Shown in pieces: positions 43,368-51,128 of a DNA stretch of 64,000 nt. The position numbers were made by a program, and so were the translations under genes. Origin of the DNA: an uncultured Oscillospiraceae bacterium (GTDB lineage: Bacteria; Bacillota; Clostridia; Oscillospirales; Oscillospiraceae); NCBI GenBank assembly GCA_910588625.1, contig CAJUQN010000006.1, forward strand, positions 7,690-71,689, in the 5' to 3' direction. Every line of letters starts with the position of its first letter. The stretch's first letter is position 1. The notes under the pieces were generated by a model. It ran no database searches and had not been told where the DNA came from. It was given only the letters and a program-made list of their open reading frames with translations.

Positions 43368-45140
43368 GTGCAGGACAAAAGCGTCATCGTCACCGAGGTG
43401 AAGGCCCCGGCTGGCTTCCTGATCGACACCCAATCGCAGACTATCCAGATCAAGGAGGGCCGCACCAGCGTCCTCACCTTTAAGAACCAGCCCCGTGGCA
43501 AGCTCATCGTCCAGAAGCGGGACAGCGCCACCAACGCGCCCCTGCCCGGCGCTGAGTTCCGGGTCACCACGGCGGCGGGCTGCGAGGTGGGCCTGGACGG
43601 CGTGATCGGCACCTCCAGCCTGACCCAGAACGGCATCTTCACCACCGACAGCCAGGGCGAGATCCGGATCACCAACCTGGCCCCTGGCGCGTATGTCATT
43701 AATGAGATCAAGGCCCCGGACGGCTATGTCATGGACACCCCCAGCACCAACGTGGTCATCGGCCAGGGCGGCGACACCCAGACGGTGATCGTGAAAAATT
43801 CCAAGAAGGGCTCCCTCATCATCAACAAAAAGGACTCCGCCACCGGAAAGCCCCTGGAGGGTGTGGAGTTCAAGGTGACCACCTCCAGCGGCCAGGTGGT
43901 GGCCGATCAGGAGGGAAAGCTGTCCAGCAACGGCATCTATTTCACCAATAAGGACGGCCAGATCGTGATCTCCGGCCTGAAGCCGGACACCTACGTGGTC
44001 ACCGAGCAGCACACCATCCCTGGATACATCATCCACGAGACCACCCGGTCCCAGACCGTGGTGGTGGACGCCAACGACACCCAATCCCTCACCTTCTACA
44101 ACGACCCCACCGCCACCCTGGTGATCCACAAGTATGTGGAGGGCACGGAAAATGAGCCCCTGTCCGGCGTGGCCTTCAAGGTGACGGACGGCAACGGCGG
44201 CGCGGTGGGCCCCGACGACGGGATCTATTATACCGACAAATCCGGCGACATCACCCTCTCCGGGTTGGAGCCGGGCATGACCATCATCGCCCGGGAGATC
44301 AAGACCCTGGACGGGTTCGTCCTCGATGGCACCCCCCAGGACATCCAGATCAAGGGCGGGGTGCAGCAGCTCACATTTTGGAACAAGCGGGCGGGTACGC
44401 TGGTGATCGAGAAAAAAGATAAACTCACCGGCGCGCTGATCCCCGGCGCTCAGTTCCAATTGACCTATGCCAATGGTGGGTACGTCGATAACGACAACGG
44501 CCACCTGTCCTCCAACGGCCTGTATACGACAGACGATAAGGGCCAGATCCGCATCGAGGGCATCACCGGCACTGTGGTGGTCAAGGAAACCAAGCCTGCC
44601 CCCGGCTATGTGATCGACCAGTCCACCCAGGTGCAGACCGTCACCGTGAACCCCCTGGATACACAGACGCTGACGTTCCTGAATGAACCTCTGTGCAGCC
44701 TGACCATCACCAAGCTGGACGCGGTCACCGGGAAGCCGGTCCCCAACACCCAGTTCGTGATCAAGGATGGCAATGGCGCGATCCTGGCCCGCTGCACCAC
44801 CGGGAAGGACGGCACCGCCACCGTCACCGGGCTGGTCCCCGGCACCACAGTGCAGAAGAACTACACCCTGGCGGCGTCCTCCGCCGCCCTGGGGCTGGCC
44901 TCCAACGAGCGCGTCACCGAGATCATGTTCGTGTTCGGCCAGGCCCCGGCCGGCTTCGCCCAGGTGGAAAAGCCCATGCTGAAATGCACTGCGGTGCGGA
45001 ACATGGCCTCCTCCGCCTTCACCAACATCGCCGACGTGGGCGGCGTGTACAACGGGGTCTGGGTCCAGGCCATCAGCCGGTGGGTGACCACCGTCTATGG
45101 CAAGCCCGTCGTGCCCTCCCTGCCCAAGACCGGCTATTGA
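43368..45140 (+). pseudogene. Cna-B adhesin fragment with C-terminal LPKTG, lacking its 5' end
   Basis: About 590 residues. It opens in mid-repeat (VIVTEVKAPAGFLID) without a ribosome-binding site or signal peptide, so it is a 3' fragment. Six or so Cna-B repeats follow (KLIVQK, SLIINKK, TLVIHK, TLVIEKK, SLTITK). In the last repeat, GLVPGTTV is joined directly to QKNYTLAAS, whereas the gene at 52259 has ~2.1 kb between the equivalent positions, so there is an internal in-frame deletion. The end, PSLPKTGY, is a sorting motif without the usual membrane segment or basic tail. Confidence 0.8.
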
Positions 45141-45148
45141 TCCACCCA

Positions 45149-45173
45149 CAGGGGGCCGCCGCAAGGCGGTCCC
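45149..45173 (+). terminator. Hairpin after the Cna-B fragment
   Basis: AGGGGGCCGCC/GGCGGTCCCCT stem with a GCAA loop and one G-T pair, followed by ACATTATAATATAAGGAG. The TATAAT just downstream may belong to the ssb promoter. Confidence 0.6.
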
Positions 45174-45203
45174 CTACATTATAATATAAGGAGTGAAAAC
45201 GCA

Positions 45204-45581
45204 ATGCTGAAGATCACAGCCACCGGCAACCTGACCAACGACGTGGAGCTGAAGCTGAACGAGGTCACGGGCAAGCCCTACGCCATCCTGCGCATCGCCT
45301 CGGACCGCCGCTACCGCACCCGGGAGGGCATCCGCCCCACCGACTTCATCTCCGCCAAGGTGCGGGGCAGGCTGGCCCAGCGGTGCGCCGCCTACGCGGT
45401 GAAGGGCTGCAAGCTGGCCGTCTCGGGGGACTTCGAGACCGTCACCTTTGAGGGGGAGCCCAGCCGTCAGCCCGGTTTTCTCATCAAGGCGTATGACGTG
45501 GAGTTCCTCGGGCCCCCCGAGGTGGCGGAGGCCGCCAACGCCCTCCCGGACCCGGCTGACACCGCCCAGCCCGCCGCCTGA
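45204..45581 (+). CDS. ssb: Single-stranded DNA-binding protein
   Basis: 125 residues. An OB fold runs from ITATGNLTNDVELKLNE through YAILRIASDRRYR, TDFISAKVRGRLAQRC and LAVSGDFETVTFEG. The tail is short and ends in Pro/Ala without the acidic D-D-D-I-P-F of chromosomal SSBs, as in many ICE-borne copies. It would coat the transferred strand in the recipient. Strong AAGGAG site. First of about fourteen tightly packed plus-strand genes; its stop overlaps the next start (TGATG). Confidence 0.92.
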   Translation: MLKITATGNLTNDVELKLNEVTGKPYAILRIASDRRYRTREGIRPTDFISAKVRGRLAQRCAAYAVKGCKLAVSGDFETVTFEGEPSRQPGFLIKAYDVEFLGPPEVAEAANALPDPADTAQPAA

Positions 45582-45800
45582 TGCGGAACACCGGCACAGA
45601 GTACGCCAGCGGCGAGGCCACCCCCGTCGTCCTGCCTGAGATGGCCCAGCTGCTCCCCCCGCTGACGGGGGAGCAGCTCTCGGCCCTGGAGACGGACCTG
45701 CTGGCCAACGGCTGTTATTCGCCTGTCATCGTCAACGAGGACATGGTGATCGTGGACGGCCATCACCGCCATGAGCTGTGCGAAAAGCACGGCATTCTGT
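45581..45800 (+). pseudogene. ParB-like gene, N-terminal fragment
   Basis: The first ~73 residues match the ParB/Srx N-terminal domain of ICE ParB-like proteins: TPVVLPEMAQLLPPL, LLANGCYSPVIVNEDMVIVD and GHHRHELCEKHGI. After that the frame reads through unrelated sequence (PWNGGALILPSTLEKW) to 46231 in the wrong frame. The DNA from ~45795 on belongs to a different gene in another frame. The rest of parB is missing. Confidence 0.8.
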
Positions 45801-46122
45801 TTTTTATCGCGGCACCGTGGAATGGCGGTGCTTTAATTCTACCCTCCACGCTGGAAAAGTGGCGGCCTACGTCAATTTGTGCCTGGCCATGTCCGCCCAG
45901 GCCATCGCCCAGCGCAGCACCGTCATGCGCAAGACCCACAGCGACAACGAGCTGTTCACCTTCCGGGTGTGGCTGGTGCGGCTGGGCCTCAACGGAGATG
46001 AATTCAAACATACCCGTGACCACCTTCTCGCCCACCTGGAGGGTGACCGCGCCTGGAGGAGAGATAAGGCCAGCTACGAAGTCAACAGAAGAAAAAAGCG
46101 TGACCGAAACGAGGAAAGGTGA
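45793..46122 (+). pseudogene. Amidoligase-family gene, C-terminal fragment
   Basis: The frame gives HSVFYRGTVEWRCFNSTLHA, AGKVAAYVNLCLAMSAQAIA and ELFTFRVWLVRLGLNGDEFK, which I recognise as the last third of ICE-borne Amidoligase_2 proteins (compare H-S-V-F...G-T-I-E-F-R...T-H-A-G-K). The ATP-grasp-like catalytic part is absent. It is joined out of frame to the parB fragment. Confidence 0.72.
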
Positions 46123-46379
46123 TGAAGATGAAGATCCGTATCGACGGAAGGACCTACGAGGGGACGGGGGAGGCCATCATGGACCAGCTCCGGCTGGCCG
46201 CCTTCGACCCCACCGAGCACCCGGACGCTGAGAGCTACCTCCAGCAGCTCCGGGCCAATTTCATCCGCACCACGGGCTTGGACTGCCCGCTACCGTCCGG
46301 CAGCGTGGAGCGCCAGGCCCAGGCCATGATCCGCCATCTGGCCAAATATGGGGCTTTGGAGGTGGTGCGGGATGGCTGA
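46119..46379 (+). CDS. Small conserved ICE protein
   Basis: 86 residues. MKIRIDGRTYEGTGEAIMDQ, then HPDAESYLQQLRANFIRTTG and a helical end. It recurs in leading-region operons of clostridial elements. Start overlaps the previous stop and its stop overlaps the next start, so it is translationally coupled on both sides. Function unknown. Confidence 0.75.
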   Translation: MMKMKIRIDGRTYEGTGEAIMDQLRLAAFDPTEHPDAESYLQQLRANFIRTTGLDCPLPSGSVERQAQAMIRHLAKYGALEVVRDG

Positions 46380-46884
46380 CGGCAAGCTGTACTTCGCCTA
46401 CGGCTCCAACATCAACCTGGACCAGATGGCCTACCGCTGCCCCGACGCCCAGGTGGCGGGCCCGGTGAAGCTGGAGGGCTGGGAGCTGCTGTTCCGGGGC
46501 AGCGGCGTTGCCACCATCGGCCCCAAGGAGGGCGCCGCCGTCCACGGCCTGCTGTGGCAGCTCACCCCGGACTGTGAGCGGTCCCTGGACCGTTACGAGG
46601 GTTTTCCGCACTTATATGAGAAAAAATCTGTGTCTGTGACGGACAAAAGCGGTCAGACGGTCACCGTTATGGCCTACATCATGACGGAGCGGTACCGGGC
46701 CCCCGCTGTGCCGCCCACGTCCTATTATCAGGGCATCCTGGAGGGCTACCGGCAGAACGGCCTGCCGGTGGCGGCGCTGAAAAAAGCCTGGGAACAGGCT
46801 GTGCGGGAGGTCCATGACTACACCAGCCGCATAAACGATCTGGCCACCAATAAGCCTGGGAGGAGGAAGCGGCGTGAGCGGTAA
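46372..46884 (+). CDS. Gamma-glutamylcyclotransferase-like (AIG2/GGCT) protein
   Basis: About 170 residues. The BtrG/GGCT signature FAYGSNINLDQM opens the protein, and LLWQLTPDCERSLDRYEGFP contains the family's conserved Glu/Y-E-G-F. The cupin-like fold cyclises gamma-glutamyl amines or peptides. On ICEs these sit with ParB, amidoligase and DUF3846 genes; amidoligase and GGCT are opposing gamma-glutamyl activities, so a paired role is plausible, but the amidoligase here is only a fragment. Confidence 0.88.
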   Translation: MADGKLYFAYGSNINLDQMAYRCPDAQVAGPVKLEGWELLFRGSGVATIGPKEGAAVHGLLWQLTPDCERSLDRYEGFPHLYEKKSVSVTDKSGQTVTVMAYIMTERYRAPAVPPTSYYQGILEGYRQNGLPVAALKKAWEQAVREVHDYTSRINDLATNKPGRRKRRER

Positions 46885-47269
46885 GATCAGGGTGCTGGTG
46901 GCGGAGCCGGGGAAGCCCTGCCAGGCGCGGGAGGTGGAGGATGAGCTGAAGGCCCTCCAGGCCCTCGTGGGCGGGAGCATCGAGGTCGTGACACCCTCTG
47001 CGGAGGATATCGCCATCGTGTGCAACGAGGAGGGAAAGCTGTGTGGCCTGCCCCCCAACCGCCCTCTGCTGGGCCCTTCCGGCCAGCCCTATGACATCCT
47101 CTGCGGCACATTTTTCATCACCGGAGTCCAGGGGGAGAGCTTTTCCTCCCTCACCGATGAGCAGATCGGGCGGTTCAGCTCCATGTACGACGGCATGATG
47201 CTTCGCACCGCCGAGCCCCAGGAAAAGCGTCCTGAAAAGAAAAAGGGAGGGGTCGACCACGAGAGATGA
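46874..47269 (+). CDS. DUF3846-family ICE protein
   Basis: 131 residues, GTG start overlapping the upstream stop. KIRVLVAEPGKPCQAREVED, LKALQALVGGSIEVVTP, VCNEEGKLCGLPPNR and YDILCGTFFITG are the DUF3846 landmarks. The fold is related to ArdA-like small proteins, but no activity is proven. A Lys-rich tail follows. Confidence 0.82.
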   Translation: MSGKIRVLVAEPGKPCQAREVEDELKALQALVGGSIEVVTPSAEDIAIVCNEEGKLCGLPPNRPLLGPSGQPYDILCGTFFITGVQGESFSSLTDEQIGRFSSMYDGMMLRTAEPQEKRPEKKKGGVDHER

Positions 47270-47296
47270 GCTGACCGGCCTCCAGCCGGGGTGACC

Positions 47297-48043
47297 ATGG
47301 GCAGGCCGCTCCACATCGCCAGCTGTTCATTTGGCAAGGACAGTTTAGCCGGCATTCTGCTGGCCGTGGAACACGGCGAACCGCTGGACGAGGCGGTGTA
47401 CTGCGATGTCATGTTTGACCGGGACATTTCCGGCGAGGTGCCGGAGCACCGGGACTTCATCTACAACACCGCTATCCCTGCCCTGGAGCGGATGGGGGTG
47501 AAGGTGGTGGTGCTCCGCTCGGAGCAGACCTATGTGGGGCTGTTCACCGGGCGGGTGACCCGCGGCCCGAAAAAAGGCATGGTGCGCTCGTTTCCATTGT
47601 GCGGGAAATGCTTCGTTCAGCGGGATTGCAAAATCAAGCCCCTGGAACGGTATCGAAAAAGTCTGCTGCCTGGCACTGTTCAATATTTGGGCATCGCCAG
47701 CGACGAGCAGGACCGCCTGCTGCGGCTGGACGGAGCCCAGAAAATATCATTGCTGGAAAAATACAATTTCACAGAACAAGACGCTAAGAAGCTCTGCCAG
47801 CAGGCGGGACTTTTGTCACCTGTCTATGAGTTTACAGACCGGGGCGGCTGCTGGTTCTGCCCCAACGCCAAACGGCGGGAGCTGCGCCACCTCTACGATC
47901 ACCACCCGGACCTGTGGGCCCATATGCTGGAGCTCCAGGCCATCCCGGGCAAGGCCACCGAGAAGTTCAACCGCACCCAGACCTTCGCCGACATCGACCG
48001 GCTGTTTCGGGAGGAGGATGGGCAGATCCCAAAAGCGGCGTAG
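47297..48043 (+). CDS. PP-loop ATPase, PAPS-reductase-like
   Basis: About 248 residues. The PP-loop SCSFGKDSLAGILLA is near the N-terminus, followed by YCDVMFDRDISGEVPEHRDF, a Cys triad FPLCGKCFVQRDCK and a late GGCWFCPNAK. This layout resembles PAPS reductase/DndC-like enzymes that activate substrates with ATP and may carry a metal or Fe-S centre. Such ICE copies are not assimilatory reductases in any known pathway here; a role in nucleic-acid modification is possible. Confidence 0.82.
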   Translation: MGRPLHIASCSFGKDSLAGILLAVEHGEPLDEAVYCDVMFDRDISGEVPEHRDFIYNTAIPALERMGVKVVVLRSEQTYVGLFTGRVTRGPKKGMVRSFPLCGKCFVQRDCKIKPLERYRKSLLPGTVQYLGIASDEQDRLLRLDGAQKISLLEKYNFTEQDAKKLCQQAGLLSPVYEFTDRGGCWFCPNAKRRELRHLYDHHPDLWAHMLELQAIPGKATEKFNRTQTFADIDRLFREEDGQIPKAA

Positions 48044-48171
48044 CCCGCCATTGTTGGTATTGCTGGATTTTCACACCCCATCTTTGTTGGGTATCGTGAT
48101 AGCTTTCGCCGCCAAAAGCTGGTATAGTCGTGGGCTGGACCCACCAAAAAACATCGAGGAGGCTGAGAAAA

Positions 48172-48606
48172 ATGACGAAATACGAACGCCACCCCGCGCC
48201 GGAGAAGCTGCTCCGGCAGATCACCACCGAGGCGGTCAACCTGTTGGCCCTGGGCACCCCGGACAAGCCCGGCGACGCATCCTTACCGGAGGCGGGCGCC
48301 ACCCTGATCGTCAAAGCCTGGGGGCTGCCCCAGGAGCTGCTGGACAACAGCCTGGCCCTCATCCAGCGCCAGAAGAAGCTGGTGGGCGACGGCAGCGGCA
48401 AGGCTGCCCTGCCCGACGACCAGCTCCTGGAGCCCTACGACGGCGGGATGATCGCCGAGCTGGTCTGGGGCCTGTTCGAGACGGCCATCCGGCTGGACGG
48501 CGCGGAGGACCGCCAGGCCATGTACCGGCTTGCCCTGCTGCTGGCCGACATCCTGGACTTCGACGAGTGGATCGGCCAGTGCGGGCCGGACGGACCGAAA
48601 AATTGA
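48172..48606 (+). CDS. Conserved hypothetical ICE protein
   Basis: 144 residues from ATG 48172 (GAGGAGGCTGAGAAA). Mostly helical: KYERHPAPEKLLRQITTEAV, AGATLIVKAWGLPQELL and LALLLADILDFDEWI. No recognised domain. The 128-bp spacer before it holds no gene. Confidence 0.7.
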   Translation: MTKYERHPAPEKLLRQITTEAVNLLALGTPDKPGDASLPEAGATLIVKAWGLPQELLDNSLALIQRQKKLVGDGSGKAALPDDQLLEPYDGGMIAELVWGLFETAIRLDGAEDRQAMYRLALLLADILDFDEWIGQCGPDGPKN

Positions 48607-48610
48607 ACTG

Positions 48611-48656
48611 TGCGCGGAGGGGCGCTGCCCATGGGGGCGGCGCCCCTCCTGTGCGT
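48611..48656. terminator. GC-rich hairpin in the leading-region operon
   Basis: GAGGGGCGC/GCGCCCCTC stem with a 14-nt loop that itself contains CCCATGGG. No T-run. Just before the next start, so it may modulate expression. Confidence 0.4.
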
Positions 48657-48667
48657 GATAGGAGGCG

Positions 48668-48976
48668 ATGAGCATCAGCACAGAGATCCAGATAGACCGG
48701 GCGGAGCTGGAGCGGCGGGTGGTCGACTACACCGGCACCGCCGCCTTCCAGGAGTGGCTGGCGGACGCTGCTGACGCCTACCGGGCAATGGGCCTCCCGG
48801 TCCCGTCCTACGAGGTGCTCCGGGCGGAGGAGACGGACGAGGTCCGCAGGTGCATAGAGAACCTGATGATCTGCGAGGCCAAAGGCCATCTGTGGACGGA
48901 GCGGGCCGATCCCGAAAACGGGACCAGCACCCTCACCTGCCGCCGCTGCGGGGCGGAGGAGCACCTGCGGTGGTGA
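48668..48976 (+). CDS. Small zinc-finger-like ICE protein
   Basis: 102 residues. Helical N-terminus (EIQIDRAELERRVVDYTG), then CEAKGHLWTERADPENG and CRRCGAEEHLRW, which together offer a Cys-His...CxxC zinc site. Unknown function. Confidence 0.7.
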   Translation: MSISTEIQIDRAELERRVVDYTGTAAFQEWLADAADAYRAMGLPVPSYEVLRAEETDEVRRCIENLMICEAKGHLWTERADPENGTSTLTCRRCGAEEHLRW

Positions 48977-49012
48977 AAAACAGCCTATTGACCATGGGAG
49001 GTGGATGATACT

Positions 49013-49756
49013 ATGCCAAACCATGTAAGAAACCAGATCACATTCGGGACAAAGGCCGATGCCCGGGCCGCGTTCCAGCAGATGCTCCGGGAGGTGCGGG
49101 CGGAGGGCCAGCCCCTGGGCAGCATCGACTTCAACAAGCTCGTCCCCATGCCCCCGGAGCTGAACATGGAAGCGGACCGCCGTACAGACGCGGGGCTGAA
49201 GCTGTATCGGAAGTTTCTAAAATCCAGCGCCCTGGTCTCCATCGCAACGCTCCACGCCACATCGGAGGAACGTGAAGCGGCCGTGCGGGAGCATCTGGAA
49301 CGGTGGGAAAAGGTGGACCCGGAGCTGTGGACACTTGGCGAAAAAGCGTACCAGAATATCCAGAAATATGATGTCCCCACTCAGTATGAGTGGGTGAGGC
49401 TGCACTGGGGCTGTCTCGCCAACGCGGAGCAGTGCGTTCCGTTGGATGCCAACGCCCACACCATGGAGTTTCATACATTCCTCTGCCCTGTTCCCAAAAT
49501 TGCGGCGGCGCTGTCCCAGCGTTTTCCCACCCAGACGGTGGCCTACAGCTGGTCCGGCGGGAAGCCCGTTCAACATCTGGGTCGGATGGTGTTCCAGGAT
49601 GGCAGGGCCGTCAGCATCGACGTGCCCGAGGACGAGCTGGCCCTGACCTACGCCATGTCCTCCGGGGTGTGGCGGTTCGGCGTCAAAGGGAGCACGTCTG
49701 AGAAGGACAGGCCACGCCAACGGAAAGGGGCTGACCAAAAGGAGGCGGAGCGGTGA
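49013..49756 (+). CDS. YubB/DUF1281-like (Api92) protein
   Basis: 247 residues from ATG 49013 (GGGAGGTGG). MPNHVRNQITFGTKADA is the typical opening of the YubB ferredoxin-like family found on plasmids and phages, and WVRLHWGCLANAEQC, FHTFLCPVPKIAAAL and SWSGGKPVQHLGRM match its core. Function unknown. Confidence 0.85.
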   Translation: MPNHVRNQITFGTKADARAAFQQMLREVRAEGQPLGSIDFNKLVPMPPELNMEADRRTDAGLKLYRKFLKSSALVSIATLHATSEEREAAVREHLERWEKVDPELWTLGEKAYQNIQKYDVPTQYEWVRLHWGCLANAEQCVPLDANAHTMEFHTFLCPVPKIAAALSQRFPTQTVAYSWSGGKPVQHLGRMVFQDGRAVSIDVPEDELALTYAMSSGVWRFGVKGSTSEKDRPRQRKGADQKEAER

Positions 49757-49944
49757 GGGCCAACTTCTCCCACACCTATGGGACCTGTGCCCACAGCCTG
49801 AAGCGGAAAAGCGCCCCCTGGCGGGTGACCGCAGGCTGTGATAACCGGGCGGTCCTGTTCACGGGCAGGCACTACGAGTTACCCAATTCCAGCATCTGCG
49901 TGACCTGTCCATTTTACCACCAAAGCGGGGCGAGTTCAACATGA
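49753..49944 (+). CDS. Small Cys/His-rich ICE protein
   Basis: 63 residues, GTG start in the GTGA overlap with the previous gene. FSHTYGTCAHSLKRKSAP and SSICVTCPFYHQSGA give possible Cys/His metal ligands. Unknown. Confidence 0.6.
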   Translation: MRANFSHTYGTCAHSLKRKSAPWRVTAGCDNRAVLFTGRHYELPNSSICVTCPFYHQSGASST

Positions 49945-50243
49945 TAGACCTGCATATGAGGGAGTTGGACGGCGCCACCTTCGGGATGCCGGTGGAGGTG
50001 TCCTCTCCGGCGTTCAGGCGGATGAAACGGAACGTGTTCACCAAAAAAATGACGCTCCACGGCGGCTGGGTCGAGCGGACCGTCCGCTGTGTCCGGGCCT
50101 CCGATGTGGCGGCGGTGATGGGGCCTGTCGGGTGGCTGGTCAGCGAAAGGCGGGAGATGGAGACGATCCGATGGGGAACCGGCAGCAACGAATATTACAT
50201 CATTTACGAGGGAAAAGACGATGAAACTGGAAAAAGAGGATAA
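49941..50243 (+). CDS. Hypothetical ICE protein
   Basis: 100 residues, ATGA overlap with the gene before. IDLHMRELDGATFGMPVEVS, MGPVGWLVSERREMETIRWG and NEYYIIYEGKDD suggest a small beta-rich fold. Unknown. Confidence 0.6.
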   Translation: MIDLHMRELDGATFGMPVEVSSPAFRRMKRNVFTKKMTLHGGWVERTVRCVRASDVAAVMGPVGWLVSERREMETIRWGTGSNEYYIIYEGKDDETGKRG

Positions 50244-50487
50244 GGCGTTTTTGATTTCCTTGGGCCATGACGAATGTGATTTGCCGCAAATTGAGGATGC
50301 GCTCCACGCAAGCAGGACAACGTACAGTCTGGATGGCGAATCGATCACCCGTGCTCGGGCGCTCCAGCTGCTGGGCCGAGAGAGCTACCTGGCCGGAATT
50401 TCCAGGAGCGCCTTTCACTTTACCGCGGCGCAGACTGCTGAAAATGGCAAAACCGTATATTTTGATTCCTACAAATTATTCCAATAG
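50221..50487 (+). CDS. Hypothetical ICE protein
   Basis: 88 residues, starting 23 bases inside the previous gene. LGHDECDLPQIEDALHASRT and RARALQLLGRESYLAGISRS precede a short FHFTAAQTAENGKTVYFD end. It resembles small ICE proteins that pair with YubB-like genes. Unknown. Confidence 0.65.
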   Translation: MKLEKEDKAFLISLGHDECDLPQIEDALHASRTTYSLDGESITRARALQLLGRESYLAGISRSAFHFTAAQTAENGKTVYFDSYKLFQ

Positions 50488-50495
50488 GGGGCAGT

Positions 50496-51128
50496 ATGAC
50501 AAACCAAAAATATGAGATCACCGATATTATCCACGGGAAATACCCCTTCCTCCACCGCGTCCGGGCCCTGCGGGACATCGGGAAGGACGTGAAGGCCGGG
50601 GACCTGGGCGGCTTTGTGGAGCACGAGGGCAACCTGTCCTTCGAGCCGGGGGATGACGCCTGGGTCTGCGACGAGGCCATCGCCGCCGGGGACAGCGTGG
50701 TGGAAAAGGGCTCCGTCCTGCGGGGCCGGGCCGTTGCCTGCGGCAGCGCCTGTGTCTCCCACGGCTCCGTGCTGTTCGGCGACGCCAGGGCCGAGGACGA
50801 CGCCTATCTCCGGGGAGCCACCATGTGGGGCTGCGCCAGGGCCTCCGGGGCCAGCGTGATCGTGGCCTCGCCGGACGATCCGGCCCGCGCCCCCAGGCTG
50901 TCCGGCAGTTGCTGTGTGTACGGGAAAGTCATGGGCGATGTGCATCTGCTGGGCAGCGCCGTGGTCATCAGTGGCGAGGAGGTGTGCAACACCACCCCGG
51001 ACGGCCTCATCCTGGACGGGAAAACGCGGACGGTGGTGCGCTCCTCTGCCCGGGACGTGCTTCGCCCCCGCCAGCCGGAGGAGGCGGCGGAAAAGAAAAA
51101 ATCAAAGCATAGGGAGGCGGTCCGATGA
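50496..51128 (+). CDS. Hexapeptide beta-helix (YdcK-like) protein, copy 1
   Basis: 210 residues. YEITDIIHGKYPFLHRVRAL, then RDIGKDVKAGDLGGFVEHEG and hexapeptide-like repeats (AWVCDEAIAAGDSV, GSVLRGRAVACGSA, ARAEDDAYLRGATM) predicted to form a left-handed beta-helix. A Lys-rich tail follows. Proteins of this type occur in phages and mobile elements; activity unknown. The next gene is a diverged tandem copy. Confidence 0.85.
   Translation: MTNQKYEITDIIHGKYPFLHRVRALRDIGKDVKAGDLGGFVEHEGNLSFEPGDDAWVCDEAIAAGDSVVEKGSVLRGRAVACGSACVSHGSVLFGDARAEDDAYLRGATMWGCARASGASVIVASPDDPARAPRLSGSCCVYGKVMGDVHLLGSAVVISGEEVCNTTPDGLILDGKTRTVVRSSARDVLRPRQPEEAAEKKKSKHREAVR

Noticed and set aside
43361..43372. CGTTGAGGTGCA at the 43.36-kb break is identical to the left end of the transposon at 57643-57654
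   Set aside because: On one side it is explained by native coding sequence (HLND read on the minus strand), and at the transposon part of it is virD4. Twelve bases is suggestive but I could not link it to a mechanism.
43355..45164. Long minus-strand frame running from the C-terminal ICE fragment across the Cna-B fragment
   Set aside because: Only 43107-43355 has coding character on this strand. The remainder mirrors the Cna-B gene.
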